DNA from: Salinisphaera sp.
GTDB lineage: Bacteria; Pseudomonadota; Gammaproteobacteria; Nevskiales; Salinisphaeraceae
DNA length: 64,000 nt
Reading direction: 5' to 3'
Assembly (NCBI RefSeq): GCF_002729955.1
Contig: NZ_PBYA01000027.1
Span: 124,001-188,000, forward strand
Made by a program: the position numbers and the translations under genes. Shown one piece after another: positions 27,535 through 34,462 of the stretch (position 1 is its first letter; the number at the start of each line of letters is the position of its first letter). The notes below the pieces were generated by a model. It saw only the letters and a program-made list of their open reading frames with translations, searched no databases and was not told the DNA's origin.

Positions 27535-28119
27535 TCACTTACCGCCCAGCAGATGCATGGCTACGAGGATCGCTACGATCACCACGAGCACGGCCGTACC
27601 GGTGGCCAGGGCATGGCGTTGCCACAGCCGCAGGGCGCGCTCGCCCAGCAACCACACGAGAAGGCCCAGCCCGAAATAGCGCAGGCCGCGCGACAGGCCC
27701 ACGGCAGCCACGAACAGCGGCAGCGAATAGCCGGCGATGCCGGCCGCCAGCAGGGCGACCTGAAACGGCACCGGCGTGATGCCAATGGTCAGGATCGCCA
27801 GAAAACCGTTGTCGGAGAACGTCTGCTCGAACTGTTCATAGGCCTGCTGTGCATCGAGCCATGAAAGCAGGGTCTGGCCCAGCGTATCGAACAGGAAAAA
27901 ACCGACCGCATAGCCGATCAGCGCGCCCGCGATATTGCCGGCCAGCGCCACCGCGGCCACCCACCACAGCCGACGCGGGCGAGCGAGCATGTAGGGCACC
28001 ATGATCAGTTCGATGGGCACCGGCATCACCGTGGTCTCGGCGGCCGACAACAGCCCCAGCCAGAGCAGGCCGTAAGGTGAATCCAGAAGTCGATCGACCC
28101 ATGCACGCGCCCTGTTCAT
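27535..28119 (-). CDS. YqaA/DedA-type membrane protein (VTT domain)
   Basis: 194 aa with about five hydrophobic helices. It carries the SNARE-associated/VTT pattern: SAAETTVMPVPIELIMVPYM (the acidic-Pro re-entrant segment) and GITPVPFQVALLAAGIAGYS (the second re-entrant loop). This is the YqaA subgroup of the DedA superfamily, whose larger members flip lipids or couple to the proton gradient. Single gene upstream of lemA with a 144-nt gap. Confidence 0.88.
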   Translation of the reverse strand: MNRARAWVDRLLDSPYGLLWLGLLSAAETTVMPVPIELIMVPYMLARPRRLWWVAAVALAGNIAGALIGYAVGFFLFDTLGQTLLSWLDAQQAYEQFEQTFSDNGFLAILTIGITPVPFQVALLAAGIAGYSLPLFVAAVGLSRGLRYFGLGLLVWLLGERALRLWQRHALATGTAVLVVIVAILVAMHLLGGK

Positions 28120-28181
28120 GGTGCGCCGCTCGTCGTGATTCCACCCGCCTCATCGATATTACTGGTCATGCGTTTTTTTGA

Positions 28182-28910
28182 TCAGAACGACAGCTGGATC
28201 GAATCCTCGTCCGCGCTAAAGGGCCGCGCCCGGGCCATGGCCATCCAGTGACGGGTTTCCAGCTGATAGTCGTGGCGCTGGGCGGCCCTTGCGATGGTAT
28301 AGCCGTGCTCGGCGCGCCAGAGGATAACGCCGTATTCGGCCGGGATTTCCTCGACCGTGGCAATGCCTTCGACGATTACGAAATAAACCTCGGCGGCAAG
28401 TTCGCGATAGCGTTCAATCTTGGCCGAACGCAGCTCGCCCAGCAGATCGCTGCGGCGCACCTTGATTTCATGCACCTGCGGCGCCAGATGATCCGGGCGC
28501 AGGCTGCGGGTAAGCGAGAACACATCCGGCTTGCATGGCGCCCAGCGTGCCTTGTCGGTGGTCGAATCGACGGTATGCACCGACAGCTCGGTGAATACCA
28601 GCCGCCCCAACCCCGCCAGATGACGGGCCACGCCGTCGACCACCTGCGCATGGCGGCTGCGCGTACCGCGGTTGTGTACCACCGTATCGCCCAGCGCCGC
28701 GCGCCCGGTGTCGGTCAGCCGAAAACAGCTGGCCAGCGCGTTGTCTTCAGCCTCTTCGATCAGCCCCCAACGCAGCAGATCGATATCGATATTGTCGTGA
28801 CAGGCCCAGCCGTGGCTGCGCCAGTAGTGTCGCAGCCGCGTGCCATGCCGTCGCGGCAATACGCTGGGTCGCTCGTGGGTGCTGGATGGACGTTTGGCGC
28901 TTGCGCTCAT
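28182..28910 (-). CDS. Hypothetical protein, possible PD-(D/E)XK nuclease fold
   Basis: 242 aa, soluble. The N-terminal ~80 residues look like a small winged-helix region (NIDIDLLRWGLIEEAEDNAL ... RLTDTGRAALGD). The middle holds a restriction-endonuclease-like signature: KPDVFSL, about 20 residues, then HEIKVRRSDLLGELRSAKIE and RYRELAAEVYFVIVEG. D-x(n)-ExK followed by a YxxxAxxxYFVI helix-strand is typical of PD-(D/E)XK proteins such as MmcB-like repair factors. The long upstream open frame (to 29069) is dismissed in favour of MSASAKRP at 28910. Single gene, 62 nt upstream of yqaA. Function is inferred from fold motifs only. Confidence 0.7.
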   Translation of the reverse strand: MSASAKRPSSTHERPSVLPRRHGTRLRHYWRSHGWACHDNIDIDLLRWGLIEEAEDNALASCFRLTDTGRAALGDTVVHNRGTRSRHAQVVDGVARHLAGLGRLVFTELSVHTVDSTTDKARWAPCKPDVFSLTRSLRPDHLAPQVHEIKVRRSDLLGELRSAKIERYRELAAEVYFVIVEGIATVEEIPAEYGVILWRAEHGYTIARAAQRHDYQLETRHWMAMARARPFSADEDSIQLSF

Positions 28911-29044
28911 AGCCTTTTCGGGTAGGCGAGTTGGTCGTGAAAGCGCCGGCGGCCCGCGGGACGATATATCGAGCTGGCACATGCGCCCAGGCCGAACGCC
29001 GTGAAACCATGCGGCCTCGAGCCCTGCGGATAGTGTCACATACG

Positions 29045-29070
29045 AAAATGCCCGACCGAGGTCGGGCATC
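29045..29070 (-). terminator. Terminator of the 29.1-29.4 kb gene
   Basis: On the minus strand GATGCCCGACC-TCG-GTCGGGCAT is followed by TTTTC, about 25 nt after the stop. Compact GC-rich stem with a short T-tract. Confidence 0.8.
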
Positions 29071-29093
29071 CAGCATCGATTATAACGGGCTGC

Positions 29094-29441
29094 TCAATCG
29101 GTCGAGCCTTCGGACGTATCGCTTTGTGTGCTGCCGTCGTTCGTATCCGGCGTGCTGTGCGTGCCGGCCCCGTCATGCGACATATGGTCGTCTTCCTTGA
29201 GTTCTTCCTTCTGTGCCTTGGTCGCCGGCATTTCACCGGCCTGGGGCACCTGTTCGCCGGTGCGTGTACCGGCCGCCTCATCCGGCACGCTGCGCATGCT
29301 TTCGGCCTGGTGTTCGGTTGCGGGCATGGTCGTATCGTTCGCCCTGCCCTGGTCTGCGGCCCATGCCGGCAAAGCGAAGGCACAGCCCATCAGCACAGCA
29401 CCCAGGCCGGCACGAGCCAGCATATGAGTTGGGTTCGACAT
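29094..29441 (-). CDS. Small exported hypothetical protein, acidic and polar
   Basis: 115 aa. A signal peptide (AGLGAVLMGCAFALPAWA, cleaved before ADQGRAND near residue 28) precedes a fully polar mature part rich in Thr, Glu, Asp and Gly with no hydrophobic core, so it is probably disordered in the periplasm. The ending is DTNDGSTQSDTSEGSTD. It has its own downstream terminator. No family recognised. Confidence 0.75.
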   Translation of the reverse strand: MSNPTHMLARAGLGAVLMGCAFALPAWAADQGRANDTTMPATEHQAESMRSVPDEAAGTRTGEQVPQAGEMPATKAQKEELKEDDHMSHDGAGTHSTPDTNDGSTQSDTSEGSTD

Positions 29442-29593
29442 CTCTCCTCCTTATGGATAGCGCGGTTTATCGTGATGCCGTATCGCCGCTCGGCGAGCCG
29501 GTTCGCCCCCACCGCTCGGGGCTATTCAATGTCGCGCAATCCATCGGCCGCTTCAAGCGGCCCGGGCTTCGTAACAACGAAAACGATACGCAT

Positions 29594-29618
29594 AAAAAAG
29601 CCCGGCCTGGGCCGGGCT
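29594..29618 (-). terminator. Terminator of the 29.7-29.95 kb gene
   Basis: Minus strand: AGCCCGGCC-CAG-GCCGGGCTTTTTT, an 8-bp GC stem running into six T, about 50 nt past the stop. Strong intrinsic terminator. Confidence 0.9.
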
Positions 29619-29666
29619 CCGGGGTTGCTCACGCGCAACGACCGCGACAGGTTGTGCGGAGCTTGC

Positions 29667-29951
29667 CTAGTGGCTGGCCACACGCATATGCGCGTGATGG
29701 ACGCCGTTGAGATCGAGCACTTCGATCTGGCTGCGGCTGGCCGGCACGCTCTGATGCGAAGGCGCAGCCGTGGCGTCATCGGTGACTTCGCCATGGCGCA
29801 GCATCGCGTTCTGCGATGCCGACATCGGCGTGACGTTGTCCTGGTAGCGGCTCGGCTGCTCGGCGGCGACCGCCGGCACAGAAAAGCCGGCCAGCGTCAG
29901 AATGCCGGCAACGAAGGCGTTGCGGCGTTGATTGCGGCGGGTTGTGGACAT
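29667..29951 (-). CDS. Small exported hypothetical protein
   Basis: 94 aa. A basic N-terminus (STTRRNQRRN) and hydrophobic core (AFVAGILTLAGFSVPAVAA) form a signal peptide cleaved near residue 30. The mature ~65 residues are polar and end SQIEVLDLNGVHHAHMRVAS, with four histidines in the last 14 residues. A strong terminator follows, so it is a monocistronic unit. A perfect inverted repeat GTTGCA-G-TGCAAC lies upstream at 30031-30043. The family is unknown, and the histidine cluster could bind metal (inference). Confidence 0.72.
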   Translation of the reverse strand: MSTTRRNQRRNAFVAGILTLAGFSVPAVAAEQPSRYQDNVTPMSASQNAMLRHGEVTDDATAAPSHQSVPASRSQIEVLDLNGVHHAHMRVASH

Positions 29952-30030
29952 GGGTCTTCCTCAAAGATGAATGAAAAAACGAAAAAATTGGTTGAGGAAG
30001 AAGATTGCCCCGGTTGATCTGTTTTCAATC

Positions 30031-30043
30031 GTTGCAGTGCAAC
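30031..30043. promoter_or_regulatory. Short perfect inverted repeat upstream of the 94-aa exported protein
   Basis: GTTGCA-G-TGCAAC lies about 80 nt upstream of the ATG at 29951, inside an AT-richer stretch with TTTTC runs. It could be an operator; no known regulator site was recognised. Confidence 0.3.
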
Positions 30044-30137
30044 ATTTTTCAAAATCGCCGCAAATCCGCTCGATCTGAAGCTTTTCCACCCTGTTCACGC
30101 GTCTTGGTTACAGACGCCTAACGGCCATTGCCGCCTT

Positions 30138-31514
30138 CTATGACGAGGCGGCGACCGCGGCGGGGCGGGCCTGTTCGGGCATGTCTGCCATGCTGCGGCG
30201 GAAGACAAGCCAGGCCATGCTGCCGGCCAGTACGTTGCCCAGCGCCGCGCCCAGGCCGACATAAGGCATCTTTGCGCCCAGCCACACGGCCAGGGCGATA
30301 CAGGGCAGATAGCAGACGAACAGCCGTGCGAAGGAGATCATCATCGCGCGCAGCGGCCAGCCCAGGGCGTTGGAGGCCGAAACCACGAGCATGCACAGCC
30401 CGAGCAGCGCATAGCTCGGCAACATGGCACGAATCAGCCAGGTCAGCGCCTCGCGTACCCCCGCATCGCTGGACAATGCGCCGGCCACCCAGGGCGCGGC
30501 CAGCGCCATGACCGTACCCAGAACCAGCTGCCAGACCAGCACGGTCTGAAAGGCAATCGACATCAGCGCACGGATACGCGGCCAGTTGCCGGCGCCGTAG
30601 CAATGCCCCAGCCAGGGCGGCAGCGACATGGTCAGCCCCAGCACCAGCATCAGCGACACGGTTTCCAGCCGGCTTGCCAGGCCCCAGGCCGCCACCGCCT
30701 GTTCGCCCAGCGAGGCGATCAATGCCGTGGCCGCCATCGCCGACAGGGCCGGCATCAGCTGGCTAAGCATGGCCGGGCCTGCAATTACCGCGAACGGACC
30801 GGTCGAGCGACGCATCTCCCCTGCCAGGCCCGTCAGACTCAGCCAGTCGCGTTGGGCCAGGCGCCAGCCCAGCAGCAACAGACCGATCGTGAACGCAGCG
30901 GTGGTGGCCCAGGCCGCCCCGGGCAGCCCCAGCCCGTCCCAGCCGCCGATACCGAAGATGAGGATAGGATCGAATATCAGGTTCAGGCCGCTGGTGGTTA
31001 CCATCAGCAGGCCCGGCAGACGGGTGTTGTTATGCGCGCGAAACAGCGTATAGCCGAAGTACAGCAGGGCCGCGAACCAGTTCGCCAGCAGCTGGACCGG
31101 CCAGTACTCGCCAATGAGTTCGAGTGCGTTGTCCTGGGCCCCGAGCTGGCGAAACAGCGGTACATGAAAGACCCACAGCGCGATCGCAAGGCAGCCGATC
31201 ACCATCGCCCCGCCGAACAACACCAGGCTGCCCAGACGTCGGGCACGCTCAAGCTCGCCCGCGCCCAGCGCCCGCGAGATGAGCGCGGCGATGGCAATGC
31301 CCAGCCCGACCTGCACACCGATCATCAGAAAGGTGATCGGAAACGTAAACGACTGTGCGGCCAGAGGGACGGTGCCCAGACGCGCGACAAACGCCGAGTC
31401 GACCAGCTGAAAGCCCAGCAGCGACATCACGCCGATCGCCATCGGCCAGGTCTGGGCGAACAGCTGGCGCCGCAGCGTGCCGCTGCTGGCGCTGGTGGAG
31501 GATAAATCGCTCAA
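30138..31514 (-). CDS. MATE family efflux transporter
   Basis: 458 aa with 12 predicted helices in two homologous halves, the MATE layout. The N-half signature is QLVDSAFVARLGTVPLAAQS, and the loop after helix 6 carries NLIFDPILIFG, the usual MATE N-x-x-x-D-P motif. Members export drugs or cations using Na+ or H+ gradients. It is probably in the DinF/NorM group; which cannot be told. Start ATG at 31514. Monocistronic, divergent from the META lipoprotein gene. Confidence 0.93.
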   Translation of the reverse strand: MSDLSSTSASSGTLRRQLFAQTWPMAIGVMSLLGFQLVDSAFVARLGTVPLAAQSFTFPITFLMIGVQVGLGIAIAALISRALGAGELERARRLGSLVLFGGAMVIGCLAIALWVFHVPLFRQLGAQDNALELIGEYWPVQLLANWFAALLYFGYTLFRAHNNTRLPGLLMVTTSGLNLIFDPILIFGIGGWDGLGLPGAAWATTAAFTIGLLLLGWRLAQRDWLSLTGLAGEMRRSTGPFAVIAGPAMLSQLMPALSAMAATALIASLGEQAVAAWGLASRLETVSLMLVLGLTMSLPPWLGHCYGAGNWPRIRALMSIAFQTVLVWQLVLGTVMALAAPWVAGALSSDAGVREALTWLIRAMLPSYALLGLCMLVVSASNALGWPLRAMMISFARLFVCYLPCIALAVWLGAKMPYVGLGAALGNVLAGSMAWLVFRRSMADMPEQARPAAVAASS

Positions 31515-31620
31515 CTAAAGAATCCGCGAATGCGAGAATGCCGCGCGATTCTACGCCATGCCGTCGTCATGCGATGTAGGCTAGGCACCATCGGGATACC
31601 ACACTGCTGCACGAGGTCTT

Positions 31621-32049
31621 ATGCGCGCTATCCGTTTTTCCTTTCTGGCCCTGCTCATTGCCGTCGCGCTCTTCGGCTGTGCGGGTACGCCGACATTCAT
31701 GCAGCTGGCCGATACCAAATGGCAGCTGACCCAGCTCGACGGCCAGCCCGTGGATACCCAGTCCATGCGGCGCACGCCCTATCTGTTGCTGCATGCCGAT
31801 CAGCGCCTCGAAGGTTTCACCGGCTGCAACCGGGTCAACGGCCGCTATAGCGGCAGCGACGACACCCTGCGCTTTGATTCTTTGGCCAGCACCCGCCGCT
31901 ACTGCAATCAGGGCATGGATATCGAAGAAGCCTTCACGCACGCGCTCGAACGCACCCAGCACGCCGAAATCGACGGCGACAGTCTGGCGCTGATCGACGC
32001 CCGGGGCCATATCGCCGCCCGCCTGGCGCGCGACAGCGCCGGCCGCTGA
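31621..32049 (+). CDS. META-domain lipoprotein, HslJ-like
   Basis: 142 aa. A lipobox (LIAVALFGC, Cys20) follows the signal segment. The META/HslJ domain shows KWQLTQLDGQPV, then PYLLLHADQRLEGFTGCNRV and RRYCNQGMDIEEAFTHAL, with the conserved GxxGCNR core. In E. coli HslJ is a heat-inducible outer-membrane protein linked to novobiocin resistance. A large inverted repeat follows its stop (32054-32114). Confidence 0.93.
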   Translation: MRAIRFSFLALLIAVALFGCAGTPTFMQLADTKWQLTQLDGQPVDTQSMRRTPYLLLHADQRLEGFTGCNRVNGRYSGSDDTLRFDSLASTRRYCNQGMDIEEAFTHALERTQHAEIDGDSLALIDARGHIAARLARDSAGR

Positions 32050-32053
32050 GCCG

Positions 32054-32114
32054 GCCCGAAAGCGACGCTATCGAATCGATCGCACAGACCTGCGCCACAG
32101 GCCCGCTTTCGGGC
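32054..32114. repeat. Long stem-loop after the META lipoprotein gene
   Basis: GCCCGAAAGCG (32054-32064) pairs perfectly with CGCTTTCGGGC (32104-32114) across a 39-nt loop. No T-run follows on either strand, so it is not a standard terminator. Confidence 0.7.
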
Positions 32115-32259
32115 TGAAAACACGGACCCATGGCAGCAGGACAAGCGCGCCCCATCGTCAGCCCGGCCATACGCCACCCGCACATCAGCTAGCGAAGCGC
32201 CGGGCTGACGGGCGTTGGCGCCGCTGAATCGTTTCCGGGGGTAGCCACTGCTGTATTAA

Positions 32260-32275
32260 CTGTATATAAATACAG
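32260..32275. promoter_or_regulatory. LexA-binding site (SOS box) of imuA-imuB-dnaE2
   Basis: CTGTATATAAATACAG matches the gammaproteobacterial LexA consensus CTGT-N8-ACAG with an A/T-only centre, and flanking bases extend the symmetry (AACTGT...ACAGTT). It ends two bases before the imuA ATG at 32278 and overlaps a TATAAAT that would serve as the -10. LexA bound here would block transcription outright; RecA-driven LexA cleavage would induce the cassette. Confidence 0.93.
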
Positions 32276-32277
32276 TT

Positions 32278-33072
32278 ATGAACAAGCAGCCTATCGACAA
32301 CGTAGATCCGCACGGCCAGCGACTGGCCGCCCATGAAGCCTACTGGCAACGCTTTGGCGTGCATCGGGCCTCACGGCAGGCCGAACTGCCGGCCATGGCC
32401 ACGGGCTCACCGACGCTGGATCGCCAGCTGCCCGGCGGCGGCTATCCGATCGGCGCCGTCACCGAACTGCTGTGCAAGAACGCAGGGCTGGGTGAGCTGA
32501 GCCTGCTGTTGCATGGCCTGGCTCGGCGCATGCGCGAACAGCCCAAGCGCCAGCTCGCCTTCATTGCTCCGCCGCCGACCCTGCAGGCCCCGGCGCTCAC
32601 CCAGGCCGGTATCGATTGTGCTCGGGTGCCGCTCGTGGCCTGTCGCGACGACAGCGAAAAAGTCTGGTGTGTAGAGCAGATGGCCCGGGCGAATGCGTTT
32701 GCCGGCTTCGTCGTCTGGGCCGATCACCTCGATACAACCGCCCTGCGTCGCCTGCAGCTGGCCGCCGAGAAGGCGGCCTGCCCGGTGTTTGTCTATCGTC
32801 ATATCCGGGCGGCCGCAGAGCGCTCGCCGGCGGCCCTGCGTCTGGCGATCACCGCCGGGGACGGCGGCCAGCGTATCGAGATACTCAAATGCCGAGGCCC
32901 CGCCGGCGCACGTATTGCCGGGCTACAGCCCGGTGTCGAATGCGTCTGGCAATTCGAGACACCCCGTGCCGAGCTGGCAGCACTGCGCGCAGGCGCCAGC
33001 AACGATATTCCTCAACCCGATCGTGTTCCCCATGTGGCTCGCTCTTCGTCTTCCCCACTGGGCGCTCGATAG
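32278..33072 (+). CDS. imuA: SOS mutasome accessory protein ImuA
   Basis: 264 aa, RecA/SulA-like accessory factor of damage-induced mutagenesis. The block SPTLDRQLPGGGYPIGAVTE matches ImuA, but the following segment (LLCKNAGLGELSLLLHGLAR) lacks a canonical Walker A, as is usual for the family. In Caulobacter and mycobacteria the equivalent partner works with ImuB and DnaE2 at lesions. A LexA box lies directly upstream. The ATG at 32278 has no Shine-Dalgarno because the LexA site fills that space, suggesting a leaderless message. The 3' end overlaps imuB by 41 nt. Confidence 0.92.
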   Translation: MNKQPIDNVDPHGQRLAAHEAYWQRFGVHRASRQAELPAMATGSPTLDRQLPGGGYPIGAVTELLCKNAGLGELSLLLHGLARRMREQPKRQLAFIAPPPTLQAPALTQAGIDCARVPLVACRDDSEKVWCVEQMARANAFAGFVVWADHLDTTALRRLQLAAEKAACPVFVYRHIRAAAERSPAALRLAITAGDGGQRIEILKCRGPAGARIAGLQPGVECVWQFETPRAELAALRAGASNDIPQPDRVPHVARSSSSPLGAR

Positions 33073-34462
33073 CCGCGCCGACGCCAGCGACCGGCCGCCG
33101 GGTACCAACCCGACGCTGGTGGTGGCCGAACAGCGCGGCCGGCGTCATGTCGTGGCGGCCGACGCCTGGGCGCTCGAACAGGGCGTACGCCGCGGCATGC
33201 TGCTGGCCGATGCACGCATGCGCGTTCCCGAGGCTGCGGTGCTCACACGCCATATTGCCGGCGAAGTCGCCGCGCTCGAACGCCTGGGCGGCTGGGCCTG
33301 GCATTACAGCAGCCAGGTCCATATCGCACGGGCCAGCGATCGTATCGAATGCGCACGCGTGGTATTCGAAATCGGGGCCAGCCTGCGTCTGTTCGGCGGT
33401 CGCCAGCGCCTGCTCGAACGCGTACGTGCCGACCTCGACCGCATGGGCTATCGCTATACCCTGGGCGTGGGCGACAGCCCGCATGCCGCCCTGGCCTTTG
33501 CACGCGCGCCCTCGCCCAAACATCGCGCAAAGGGCCTGGCCGGTCTGCCTCTGACCTGTCTGGATCTGGACGCCCAGACCACGCTATCGCTCAAGGCCAG
33601 CGGGCTGCGTCTTGCCGGTGAACTGCTGGCCCTGCCGCCGGGCACCCTGGTACGTCGCTATGGCAAGCACACGCTGGACGAACTGGAGCGTCTGCGCGGG
33701 CGCCGGCCACACGGACTGGATTTCTATACCCTGCCGCAACGCTATGGCACCCGTCACGAACTCACCGGCGCGGTGGAAACGACCCAGGGCCTGGTATTCG
33801 TGCTGCGGCGCGTGTTCGCCGAGCTGGCCGCGTTTCTGCAGGGCGCGGATGCCACCATCCAGACGCTGCAGCTCAAGCTCATTCACGACGAGCTGCCGCC
33901 CACTCGCCTGCTGCTGCGCCTGGCCGCACCCTCGCGTGATGCGGACCATCTGGAGCGCGTCGCCAACGAACGGCTGGCCCGGGTCACGCTGGCGGCACCG
34001 GTCCTTGAAATCGCGCTGGCCAGCGATCGCCTGCGTCGTTTCGAACAGGATCAGGACAGCCTGTGGCGCGACCCCGACCATGCCGGTATCGAACAATGGC
34101 CGGCCGTGCTCGATCGCCTGCGCGCCCGGCTGGGCCACGAGGCGGTGGGCTGGCTGCATGACGTGGACGACCACCGCCCGGAACAGGCCAGCGCCCGCCA
34201 TGACCGGCCGGCCACGAGCCATACCCCTGTGTCGGCCCCACGCCCGATGTGGCTGCTCGACGTGCCCGAACGCGCGCCGGCCGAGCTGACCCTGATCGCC
34301 GGCCCGGAACGTATCGAAACCGGCTGGTGGGAGCACAGCATCCGGCGCGATTATTTTCGCGCCCGCGACGGCCAGGGGCGCCTGCTCTGGGTCTATCGCG
34401 ATCTGGCCCATGCCCACAGCAGCGATACGCCGGTCTACTACATGCACGGCCTGTTCGGATGA
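33032..34462 (+). CDS. imuB: Y-family polymerase-like protein ImuB
   Basis: 476 aa. The ORF is open upstream, but family alignment starts at MWLALRLPHWALD (33032). It has the Y-family palm/fingers fold and the LRRVFAELAAFLQGAD region of the little-finger/C-domain. The acidic catalytic residues of active Y-family polymerases are missing: the N-terminal aspartates are replaced (LRLPHWALD) and the usual DE pair reads VFEIGASLRLFGG. It is therefore a non-catalytic scaffold that recruits DnaE2 and the clamp, as known for ImuB. Its TGA overlaps the dnaE2 ATG (ATGA). Confidence 0.94.
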   Translation: MWLALRLPHWALDSRADASDRPPGTNPTLVVAEQRGRRHVVAADAWALEQGVRRGMLLADARMRVPEAAVLTRHIAGEVAALERLGGWAWHYSSQVHIARASDRIECARVVFEIGASLRLFGGRQRLLERVRADLDRMGYRYTLGVGDSPHAALAFARAPSPKHRAKGLAGLPLTCLDLDAQTTLSLKASGLRLAGELLALPPGTLVRRYGKHTLDELERLRGRRPHGLDFYTLPQRYGTRHELTGAVETTQGLVFVLRRVFAELAAFLQGADATIQTLQLKLIHDELPPTRLLLRLAAPSRDADHLERVANERLARVTLAAPVLEIALASDRLRRFEQDQDSLWRDPDHAGIEQWPAVLDRLRARLGHEAVGWLHDVDDHRPEQASARHDRPATSHTPVSAPRPMWLLDVPERAPAELTLIAGPERIETGWWEHSIRRDYFRARDGQGRLLWVYRDLAHAHSSDTPVYYMHGLFG

